Assembly (NCBI GenBank): GCA_014584345.1
Contig: JACTNB010000014.1
Coordinates: 1 to 64,000, forward strand
Direction of reading: 5' to 3'
Source: Planctomycetota bacterium
GTDB taxonomy: Bacteria; Planctomycetota; Planctomycetia; Planctomycetales; Planctomycetaceae
Length of the DNA stretch: 64,000 nucleotides
Shown here piece after piece: positions 1 to 6,711 of this stretch. A program made the translations under genes and the position numbers. Below the pieces are notes generated by a model. It saw nothing but the letters and a program-made list of their open reading frames with translations, was not told where the DNA came from and searched no databases. Each line of letters begins with the position of its first letter. Position 1 is the first letter of the stretch.

Positions 1-4
1 TTCC

Positions 5-1153
5 TTACTCATCGGCCAGCGGTAACCTCAGGCTGACACGGGTTCCCACACCTTCCTGGCTGTCAATCTCCAGAGACCCACCGTGGGCCTCGATGTATCT
101 CTTTGCTGTCGGCAGACCAAACCCTGTGCCGTCATGTTTCAGAGTGGTCTGCCCCGGAATGAATTGCCGGATCAGACGCAGGTCTTCCGCGCCGAACCCG
201 ATCGCGTTGTCTTCGATTATCAGGTCCACAAATCCCGACACTCTCTGATGGCCGGTGATCCTGATCCAGAATGTCTCGTCCAGTTCCATTCGCGGCCGGA
301 AGCCATCGAACGCGTTCTGAATCAGATTGGTGAGCGCCGAGACCAGATGGACTCGAGACGCCTCCACCGTGAACGCTTCTGACACTTCAACTCGCAGAGA
401 GATGAGGTCGACGTCATGACCTGACTTGGCGAAACAGGCGCGGGCATTGTCGCAGGCTTCCTGAACGAGGGCCGCCAGACGTTCCCGGCGTCGTTTCGTC
501 GGCACCTGTTGTGAGAAGCGACGGACATCGTCCATCAGGTGGCCCAAATCTGCGGTCGCATCGACGATCCGCTTGAGATGCTTCTTGAGTTCCGCCTGAG
601 TCGCCTTCCCTTCCGTGACTTTCTTCAGCAACGACTGGGCGCTCGTGCTGGCCGGGGTCACCAGCCCGCGCATGTTGTGGATCGTTGCTCCCACCAGCAT
701 GTCATACAGCCGTTCGGCAATCTGCCGCGACATCTTGGTCGCCAGCGTGCCGTGCAGCCGCTCCATCATTTCGTAGTCGTCTGCCACTCCACCGAACATC
801 CGCTGCCGGCGTGATGAGGCCTGCTGTCCCTTTCGTCGGCGATCCAGGGAGCGCTCGGCCGCCCGGCGGACATACGAGTTCTGATCCTCGGTCAGCCGGG
901 CGGCCAGGCGGTTGAGTGCGTCCTCTGGCAAATGAGAGATCAATTCCGCCACCCGGCGACGAACCTCCCACTTCGGATCGCCGGCCAGAAGGTCCAGAAC
1001 GGCGACCATTTCCTCAGTGGGACGTGCAAACGCTGCGGCGTTATCCGCCAGCAGGGCTTCCCGTTCCCGCCAGCGAAGAGAATCAGGATCTGATCGCAGT
1101 GTTGCAGCAAGTTGTTCCCAGTCGACAGGAGAGGTGACGGAATCACTGACCAT
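5..1153 (-). CDS. HEAT-repeat histidine kinase-like ATPase
   Basis: A 382-residue soluble protein. Residues about 45-108 look like HEAT-type helical repeats, with paired Arg/Glu-rich helices. Residues about 145-215 form a dimerisation/phosphoacceptor helix pair; His159 in an IHNMRG context is the likely phosphoacceptor. The GHKL ATPase domain follows: N box NLIQNAFDGF (277-285), DNAIGFG (315-321), GTGFGL (342-347) and a final GTRVSLRLP strand. There is no transmembrane segment, PAS domain or receiver, so it is a cytoplasmic sensor-kinase-like protein whose input is probably the HEAT region. It lies directly downstream of the RecF/SMC-like ATPase gene, and before the 47-bp duplication the two genes probably overlapped by a few bases. 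No response regulator is nearby, so phosphotransfer is an inference; the GHKL fold could act only as an ATPase. Confidence 0.85.
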   Translation of the reverse strand: MVSDSVTSPVDWEQLAATLRSDPDSLRWREREALLADNAAAFARPTEEMVAVLDLLAGDPKWEVRRRVAELISHLPEDALNRLAARLTEDQNSYVRRAAERSLDRRRKGQQASSRRQRMFGGVADDYEMMERLHGTLATKMSRQIAERLYDMLVGATIHNMRGLVTPASTSAQSLLKKVTEGKATQAELKKHLKRIVDATADLGHLMDDVRRFSQQVPTKRRRERLAALVQEACDNARACFAKSGHDVDLISLRVEVSEAFTVEASRVHLVSALTNLIQNAFDGFRPRMELDETFWIRITGHQRVSGFVDLIIEDNAIGFGAEDLRLIRQFIPGQTTLKHDGTGFGLPTAKRYIEAHGGSLEIDSQEGVGTRVSLRLPLADE

Positions 1154-1190
1154 ACCGTTCTCCCCGTCGCCGAAATGCCTCCGCTCCCCC

Positions 1191-1282
1191 TTCCAGCAGC
1201 GTCACGATTTCGTTCTTGCACGAGTCGACATTCCCCCTTCCAGCAGCGTCACGATTTCGTTCTTGCACGAGTCGACATTCCC
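1191..1282. repeat. 47-bp tandem direct duplication
   Basis: Copy one occupies 1191-1237 and copy two starts at 1238. The copies agree for 45 bp and then differ only in the length of a C run (five against three). The period of 47 is not a multiple of three, so the duplication shifts the reading frame at the 3' end of the ATPase gene. Perfect identity suggests a recent slippage event, or an assembly artefact. Confidence 0.95.
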
Positions 1283-3073
1283 TTCCTTGGTGACGCGCGC
1301 CCGCGCCCCGTCTGATTCCAGTACCACCACATGATCCGCCTCACCGAGCACCGGGATGTTCGGATTGTGAGTGACGAGGATCAGCTGCCGCTTCTTCTTC
1401 ACATGCCGGATGCTCTCGACGATCGTCTGGAAGATGAAGCGGTTGTCGAGGTTGTCCTCCGGCTGGTCGACGATCAGCGTGCCATCACTCTCCAGCAGCA
1501 GGATGGGCAGGATCGTCGTGCATTTCTGGCCGGTCGACAGCGACGATGTGTCCTTATATTCCTCGCCATCCTTGAGTTCGATCAGCGGCTGGTCATCCAG
1601 TTCTACCGTCTCCAGGGTGAACAGGAACTCCGGGTCCAGCAGGGTTGTCGCGACCTTGGCGGCCTGATCTGCATTCAGTTCCGACTGATCGATGAACGGG
1701 TTGAAGTCCCGGCTACGGATCACGGCTGTCAGTTCCGTCGGGTGCATCGACGCGGCAATCTTCTGGGCCACGATCCCTTGTTTGAGTCCGACCCCCTTCA
1801 GCCTGGCTTCGATCATCTGCCGGTATGCGTCGGCGTTGCCGTACTGCACGATCGTCACCCGGATGGTGGGCGAGAGTTCCTGGTTGATCCGTTCGGCGAC
1901 GGAGTTGCGGGCCTCGAACCTCTCATCGCGGACCAGCGACAACTGTTCGAGCAGTTCTTTCCGTCGCTCGTAAAGGTCAGCAACCTGCTTCTGCAGATCG
2001 ACCTGCTGTTGCTGTCGGGCCAGCAATTGGTTCCGGCGACGCTCCAGTTCCGTCCGCTCGGCCGCTTGCTGCTGCGCCTGCTTGTGCTTTTCGATCGTGG
2101 TCCGGAACGCCAGTTCCTGTTCCCGGTGCCGCTGAGCAATCACGTCTGTCTGCTCGCCGATGGCCCCGCCAGCCTTCTCAATCCGTTGCACGGCCTGGTT
2201 GATCAAACCGTCGACGTCGCGGGAGCAGGCGGCAAGCTGTTTGACGACGGTCTGCAGGATGTCGCCGTTCGGCCCCTTGAGCACCTCAGGATCGACAAGG
2301 TTCTTCGATCGCGTCGCCAGGACGCCGGTCTGGCTTCGCAGCGAATCCCGAAACTGGCCGACCAATTCTCGCAGCTGACGCATTGATCTTGTCTCTCGAT
2401 CTCGCAGACTCTTCAGGCGGTGGGCCTCGTTGATCTCAGCGGTCGCACCGTTCCCAGCACCGGAGTACGCCTTGAGGCGGGTTTCAACTCCGGACAGGGA
2501 CGCCAGTTCGTCGGTGATCGCCGCGACTTCCCGTTCCAGCGGGATGATCTGATGAGCGTTCGCCTTCAACGTGGAGATCAACTGCTGCTCGCGAGCAAAG
2601 ACGTCCGCAATCGGCTGGCCGGCGAAAGTGTCGATCAGATCCAGCTGAAACAGCGGCCGGTCGGCAATCGACTCCACGGCGTTCTGACTGTAGATGTCCG
2701 CCCGAAAGATGCCCGACTTCAGGCTCAGCGAAACCGGCTGGTCGTTCGCATCGAGCACGATTGGCTCATCACCAAACGAACGGGTGACGTTATACCGGGC
2801 TCCATCGTTTCCCAGGATGCCGACACAGATCCGTCCGCCGCCGAGGTTCCGTTTGACGAGGGTCTCGATCCGTTTGCGCTCGTCCGCCGCGTGTTCCCGG
2901 CATGGCAGCGAATCGAGGGCGTAACCGATGAACTCGATCGCGGTCGTTTTTCCCGTTCCGCGTGCGCCGATGATCGTGTTCAGCCCTGGGCCGAACGAGA
3001 GTTCCAGGCCGTCAAGAAATCCACCAATGACCGAAAGCGACAGAATCCGGTGGGGTGCAGGTCGTGGTTCCAC
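1202..3073 (-). CDS. RecF/SMC-like AAA ATPase with coiled coil, C-terminus frameshifted
   Basis: A 623-residue ATPase. Walker A is GARGTGKT (36-43). A long Gln/Arg/Glu-rich coiled coil spans about 160-400. Near the C-terminus come an ABC-type signature (SSLSTGQK, about 512-519) and Walker B IVDQPEDNLD (about 537-546), followed by VTHNPNIPVLGEADHV. This head-coiled-coil-head plan is that of RecF/RecN/SMC-type DNA-associated ATPases; no nuclease domain is visible. The last nine residues (MSTRARTKS) come from the second copy of a 47-bp tandem duplication read in a shifted frame. With a single copy, the frame would continue as LLEGGAEAFRRRGERYGQ and stop on a TGA overlapping the kinase start. A role in DNA damage or phage response with the adjacent kinase is inference. 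Confidence 0.85.
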   Translation of the reverse strand: MEPRPAPHRILSLSVIGGFLDGLELSFGPGLNTIIGARGTGKTTAIEFIGYALDSLPCREHAADERKRIETLVKRNLGGGRICVGILGNDGARYNVTRSFGDEPIVLDANDQPVSLSLKSGIFRADIYSQNAVESIADRPLFQLDLIDTFAGQPIADVFAREQQLISTLKANAHQIIPLEREVAAITDELASLSGVETRLKAYSGAGNGATAEINEAHRLKSLRDRETRSMRQLRELVGQFRDSLRSQTGVLATRSKNLVDPEVLKGPNGDILQTVVKQLAACSRDVDGLINQAVQRIEKAGGAIGEQTDVIAQRHREQELAFRTTIEKHKQAQQQAAERTELERRRNQLLARQQQQVDLQKQVADLYERRKELLEQLSLVRDERFEARNSVAERINQELSPTIRVTIVQYGNADAYRQMIEARLKGVGLKQGIVAQKIAASMHPTELTAVIRSRDFNPFIDQSELNADQAAKVATTLLDPEFLFTLETVELDDQPLIELKDGEEYKDTSSLSTGQKCTTILPILLLESDGTLIVDQPEDNLDNRFIFQTIVESIRHVKKKRQLILVTHNPNIPVLGEADHVVVLESDGARARVTKEGNVDSCKNEIVTLLEGGMSTRARTKS

Positions 3074-3450
3074 GAAATACTCCAGATGTCATCTCTGAAG
3101 CCAACCTGGCGCACGCCGCTCGTAAATGGGGTCTGATGAAAGCGTCAGCGGCTGAAAAGCCGCGTTGGGAACCCGAGGAGCGTTGTCTGCCAAGTGCTTC
3201 GATGTCCGGCATGACAGAGCCGGCAGACTGGGTTCCACCGCACAATCGCGGCTTGGGTGACATGCACGTATGTACCTTATTTTCAGCCGGTGTCAAGGGC
3301 CAATCTGTAAGAATCAATTGGTCGATGATGGGACACTGGAATTGCAATCGACTCGCCACGGAATCCATCCCAGCGTTTGACAGCAGCTGGTAATAACCGT
3401 CAAATACATGGGCACATGCATTACTACCAGCCAGTTCCGGCGGCCGTGGA
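3074..3450. other. Divergent intergenic region
   Basis: A 377-bp region between two divergent transcription units. I see no gene that looks real. The right end holds a promoter-like element and an inverted repeat, listed separately. The remainder shows no recognisable RNA or repeat. Confidence 0.6.
3377..3431 (+). promoter_or_regulatory. Promoter with inverted-repeat operator candidate before HTH gene
   Basis: TTGACA at 3377-3382, a 17-nt spacer and TCAAAT at 3400-3405 resemble a sigma-70 promoter (6/6 and 4/6 matches). GCTGGTAATAA (3386-3396) and TTACTACCAGC (3421-3431) form an inverted repeat with 10 of 11 positions complementary. One arm lies in the promoter spacer and the other just downstream of the expected start of transcription. 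That geometry suits repression, possibly by the HTH protein encoded from 3451. Assigned by inspection only. Confidence 0.45.
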
Positions 3451-3648
3451 ATGAAGAAGATGAAGACCATCCCGGACAGCGTGATGACCATTGACGAACT
3501 TGCTGCCTACCTCAAGGTGGCGAAGTCGACTCTGTACAAGCTGTGCCAGGAAGGAAAGGTCCCCGGACAGAAGGTTGGACGACATTGGCGGTTTCGGAAG
3601 GAGACCATTGATCGGTGGCTCGATGAGCAGCAGGGGGAGACGAAATGA
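3451..3648 (+). CDS. Excisionase-type helix-turn-helix protein
   Basis: A 65-residue protein that is nearly all one winged-HTH domain of the MerR/excisionase type (residues 12-57). It begins MTIDELAAYLKVAKSTLY and carries the characteristic GRHWRFRKETIDRWL wing and helix. Such proteins are DNA-binding excision factors or small regulators. Its stop codon overlaps the next start by 4 nt (ATGA), so it heads a coupled plus-strand operon, and an inverted repeat lies just upstream. It could autoregulate this operon or be a leftover excisionase of the element that brought in the nearby serine recombinase. The fold is clear; the role is inference. Confidence 0.85.
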   Translation: MKKMKTIPDSVMTIDELAAYLKVAKSTLYKLCQEGKVPGQKVGRHWRFRKETIDRWLDEQQGETK

Positions 3649-3914
3649 GCGACCTCAGCGAAGCCGATACACGAGCCAAACTCATCGATCCGGCAATCCA
3701 CGCTCGCGGATGGACAGAAGATTTCATCAAACGCGAGGAATCAGCCGGCGCGGTGGAAATCATCGCCGGCAAACCAAAAGTCGACAAGCGAACCCCAGCC
3801 GAGTTACTCGATGTCATTGAAGCAAAGGGAAAAGAGATTGAGGCAGCCGTCAAGGCTCTCCGCAGTCGTGGAGCCATCCGTGCTGCAGGCGGGAAGGAGG
3901 CAGTGAAATCATGA
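3645..3914 (+). CDS. Type I restriction HsdR N-terminal remnant, probably chimeric
   Basis: An 89-residue product. The first 40 residues (SEADTRAKLIDPAIHARGW, then TEDFIKREESAGAVEI) match the extreme N-terminus of type I restriction HsdR subunits. After residue 43 the sequence switches to RTPAELLDVIEAKGKEIEAA, which resembles the helical C-terminal tail of HsdM-type methyltransferases and not HsdR. No nuclease, helicase or methylase motif is present. The likeliest origin is an internal deletion fusing the start of one restriction gene to the end of another. The frame is nevertheless intact and overlaps both neighbours by 4 nt (ATGA at each end), so it is probably translated, perhaps as a coupling cistron or small adaptor. 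The HsdR part is confident; the HsdM part is tentative. Confidence 0.65.
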   Translation: MSDLSEADTRAKLIDPAIHARGWTEDFIKREESAGAVEIIAGKPKVDKRTPAELLDVIEAKGKEIEAAVKALRSRGAIRAAGGKEAVKS

Positions 3915-4702
3915 AATTCCGCAAACCGCCAGTCGTCGAAGTGTGGATTTCCCTCGATTTTGAGCCGAACGAGAAGAAGCAGCAGTTCGACCTTGAACTG
4001 GTGAAGCAGTACCTCGAACCGTTCCGCGAAGAACTGCCGAAGGGTGAGGTTCGGCGCGAACGTGAATTCACGATGCAGACCAGTTCCCCGAACGAGCTAC
4101 CGGAAACGGTTCAGATTACTGACCGCATTCAGCACTTTCGACAATGGGACGAAGCGCGATCGCAGATGTTGCAGGTGGGTGACGACCAGTTGTCATTTCA
4201 TGTGCTGAAGTCGGCAAACGAAACTCCGGGCTATGGCAAGGTCAGGCAAGCGGCACAGCCGAAACTGGAAGCATATGTTGATGTGTTTCAGCCCAGTGCG
4301 ATTCGACATGCGACGTTGCATTACCTCGACATCATCGATATCCCCATGCCCGATTCTGGAAAGATCGATCTGCAAGATTTCTTCCCATATGCCTCCGACC
4401 TGCCTGAGTCGCCGTTTGGCACGATCGCAGCTTTCGTTCAGCAGTTTCAAATCGCTTGCCCGGTTGACGACGGCCCATTGTTTATGCGTCTGCAGACGCT
4501 GCCAGCACCACAGGAACTCTCCGTGCTTCGGTTCCGGCTCGAATGGCACAAGCAGTCGTCTGACTTGAACACACTTGACCTGGACCAAGTGTGGAAAAGA
4601 ATGGACATTGCACACGACTACATGTGGGATTGTTTTACCACAGCCCTTTCGCAGGCTACACTTGATCTGTTTGAGCCAATTCACAAGGAAGAAAACGCCT
4701 GA
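3911..4702 (+). CDS. TIGR04255 family protein
   Basis: A 263-residue cytoplasmic protein. The N-terminus has the family-type PPVVEVWISLDFEP strand (6-19). The C-terminus has the characteristic helix with MDIAHDYMWDCF and a final LFEP motif (about 230-257). TIGR04255 is a sporadically distributed family of unknown biochemical function; I recognise it from these terminal motifs. It overlaps the upstream cistron by 4 nt and is followed one base later by the next gene, so it is translationally coupled. Patchy distribution and company with restriction remnants fit a mobile or defence-related role, but that is inference. Confidence 0.75.
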   Translation: MKFRKPPVVEVWISLDFEPNEKKQQFDLELVKQYLEPFREELPKGEVRREREFTMQTSSPNELPETVQITDRIQHFRQWDEARSQMLQVGDDQLSFHVLKSANETPGYGKVRQAAQPKLEAYVDVFQPSAIRHATLHYLDIIDIPMPDSGKIDLQDFFPYASDLPESPFGTIAAFVQQFQIACPVDDGPLFMRLQTLPAPQELSVLRFRLEWHKQSSDLNTLDLDQVWKRMDIAHDYMWDCFTTALSQATLDLFEPIHKEENA

Positions 4703-4703
4703 A

Positions 4704-5402
4704 ATGCCACTAGCAGTCGCCCAGTATTCGCCACCCCCAGCATACGTCGCTCCCGCTGCGGATCAGGATGACCAGCGATTCGGCGGCGTATTCGCAACCG
4801 ATGCCATTCGCTGCGAAATGTCGCAACTTCGAGTTGCCGGGTTCACGTACCCGCTTCGACGTACCTGCCGAGCGAGCTTCATCCCGGTCGCTGGCGAGTT
4901 TCTTGTCGAGGAATTTAGTGCGTTTGTGGGTCACGGCGAATCGATCGACGCTGCCAGAGAAGACTGGGCGTTGCGTGTCCACGCCGCATTCCAGGAGTTG
5001 CTGCACAAACGCCCTTTTGAATTGACAGCAGATGAGAGGAAAGTGTGGTCTGTCTTGTCATCAAACATCGACGTCGCGGTCTATCGCAACCAGATGCCTT
5101 TGAGGGCGATCCAGTTCGGGCGAGTGAGCCAAGCACGCCCGTACCCATCGCAAATTCAATGGGACGATGGCACGCGAGAGGACATTCGGATTAGCCAGGT
5201 CGACGCAGACGATTTCATCACATATAGGCCCGGCCAGCCATTTGAAGCAGTCGTAGCACGTGACCCCGTCAGCTACCGCTTGAAACGAATCGTTCACATC
5301 GAACGTCGCTCCGAACCGGCTCGGCTCAATGCCGACGAGGAAGCGGAATTGCTTGATTCAATCGGTTCGTCGAAGACCCTGCCAGAAGGCGACTGGGAAT
5401 GA
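4704..5402 (+). CDS. Hypothetical protein coupled to TIGR04255 gene
   Basis: A 232-residue protein that I do not recognise. I chose the ATG at 4704 because it lies one base after the stop of the TIGR04255 gene and follows a GGAAG element; the frame stays open upstream, but that part is out of frame within the previous gene. No signal peptide, membrane span or nucleotide-binding motif is visible. The first part is Pro/Ala-rich (SPPPAYVAPAAD). The middle contains SFIPVAGEFLVEEFSAFVGHGESIDAAREDW. The C-terminal third, rich in Asp and Arg, looks like a small beta domain. It probably acts with its TIGR04255 partner. Confidence 0.65.
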   Translation: MPLAVAQYSPPPAYVAPAADQDDQRFGGVFATDAIRCEMSQLRVAGFTYPLRRTCRASFIPVAGEFLVEEFSAFVGHGESIDAAREDWALRVHAAFQELLHKRPFELTADERKVWSVLSSNIDVAVYRNQMPLRAIQFGRVSQARPYPSQIQWDDGTREDIRISQVDADDFITYRPGQPFEAVVARDPVSYRLKRIVHIERRSEPARLNADEEAELLDSIGSSKTLPEGDWE

Positions 5403-5425
5403 ACCAGTAAATCGAGGAAGGACGA

Positions 5426-6469
5426 ATGGAGATCTTCTTCCTCGATGTCGGGCAAGGCACGTGCCAAGTCATCATGCTTGGCCAGCGCAGAGCGATCGTG
5501 ATTGACTGCGGGCTGCGAAACGACAAGTTGGTTCTGCAATTCCTCCAGCGTTCAGGGGTCGAATACCTCGAACGGCTCATCGTCTCGCACAGTCACGACG
5601 ACCACACCGGTGGTGCGGTGTCGATCATGGGGGCGTACCAAGATCGAGTTGGCAAATACTGCTTTGTTCAGGACCACCTGTTCCTCCGAAGTGCATTCTG
5701 GACTCGCCTGAAGGATCTGTATGCGAATGACCGCATAACGAGAGACCAGATGGTCAGACTGGAGGTCGAGGAAAAGCCGCAGGTCGTATGGAAGGACGAG
5801 TCCAAGTCGATTCGATTGCAAACGTTCTCTCCATCGGCCGTCGAGAACTTGATGGCTCAAGACGGTGAGAAACCTAACGCCACGAGCGCTGTGCTATTTC
5901 TGCAGTCCGGTGCGAACCGTGTCATCTTCGCCGCAGATTCCGAAGTGCCTCAGTGGAAGGAGATCCACCGGGCCAGCGGAAAGAAACTTGAGTGTGACGT
6001 GCTCGCCGTCCCACATCACGCAGGCAAGATGCACAGTAGCAGGCGAGATCTGAAGTGGTTGTACGAGGAAGTGCTCTCAGCCACGACCGCCGTTGTTTCT
6101 GCCGGTACCAGCAACACGCACGGCCATCCCCGCAGCGATGTCATTGAAGCGATGACGGCAAGTGGCATGCATGTGCTCTGCACGCAGATCACACGTCGTT
6201 GCAATGGCAATGTTCGTGATCTCGAGCACCTGCGTCCGGGCGTCCTTCGCCCGCAAACGCATCTGGGGCGTTCGTCGGCAGCGAAAGATTTGACAGATTC
6301 GGGACATAGCAAGAACGTCGCCTGCGTCGGAACAGTCCGCGTCGAGATAACGGCAACCGACGTGATTGTCGAACGATTGGCGGACCATCAGCGTGCCGTC
6401 GACCGACTGCCGCGCAGTGCGACTGCGTGCCCGCTTTGCAGGAAATTTGACGGTACGACATCTTCGTGA
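5426..6469 (+). CDS. ComEC/Rec2-like metallo-beta-lactamase fold hydrolase
   Basis: A 347-residue soluble protein. It starts FLDVGQG (5-11), the hallmark of the ComEC/Rec2-type branch of the metallo-beta-lactamase fold. The zinc motif HSHDDH gives His55, His57, Asp59 and His60. Further metal-binding motifs are FAADSE (Asp171) and VPHHAG (His197-His198). There are no membrane segments, so this is not a DNA-uptake channel; it is probably a free nuclease or phosphodiesterase-type hydrolase. The C-terminal 90 residues are less conserved and end with a CPLC pair. A good GGAAGG ribosome site precedes the ATG, 23 nt after the previous stop. It is the only clearly enzymatic member of this operon and the best effector candidate. 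Confidence 0.8.
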   Translation: MEIFFLDVGQGTCQVIMLGQRRAIVIDCGLRNDKLVLQFLQRSGVEYLERLIVSHSHDDHTGGAVSIMGAYQDRVGKYCFVQDHLFLRSAFWTRLKDLYANDRITRDQMVRLEVEEKPQVVWKDESKSIRLQTFSPSAVENLMAQDGEKPNATSAVLFLQSGANRVIFAADSEVPQWKEIHRASGKKLECDVLAVPHHAGKMHSSRRDLKWLYEEVLSATTAVVSAGTSNTHGHPRSDVIEAMTASGMHVLCTQITRRCNGNVRDLEHLRPGVLRPQTHLGRSSAAKDLTDSGHSKNVACVGTVRVEITATDVIVERLADHQRAVDRLPRSATACPLCRKFDGTTSS

Positions 6470-6606
6470 TACCGATGACCCTGAAAATGACACCGATCGG
6501 AGGGCGGATGACCCTGATCGGCCCCCCGACATGATACTGATGACCCTGATAATGATACCGATCGAGCCGAAATCAGGTGCGGATTAGTATCACGTGATAC
6601 CGATCG
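6468..6606. repeat. Interrupted imperfect direct repeats
   Basis: Two 32-bp imperfect copies at 6468-6499 and 6533-6564 share the pattern GATACYGATGACCCTGA followed by AATGAYACCGATCG. Partial copies lie at 6507-6520 and 6596-6606. The array starts at the stop region of the metallo-beta-lactamase gene and precedes the 3' end of the serine recombinase remnant. This suggests a recombination or protein-binding site, not coding sequence. Confidence 0.7.
6587..6600. promoter_or_regulatory. Perfect 14-bp palindrome
   Basis: GTATCACGTGATAC is a perfect palindrome overlapping the last partial copy of the direct repeats. It could be an operator or a core recombination site. Assigned by inspection only. 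Confidence 0.4.
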
Positions 6607-6711
6607 CCGGACGAAACGCCTGACACGATGAGTTCTTGGCGGGCGTTTGGCCCTCGGATCGGGGTCACGAGGCGGGTTGATGCGCGTGCTTTGAACCGTT
6701 CGATCGGCGCG

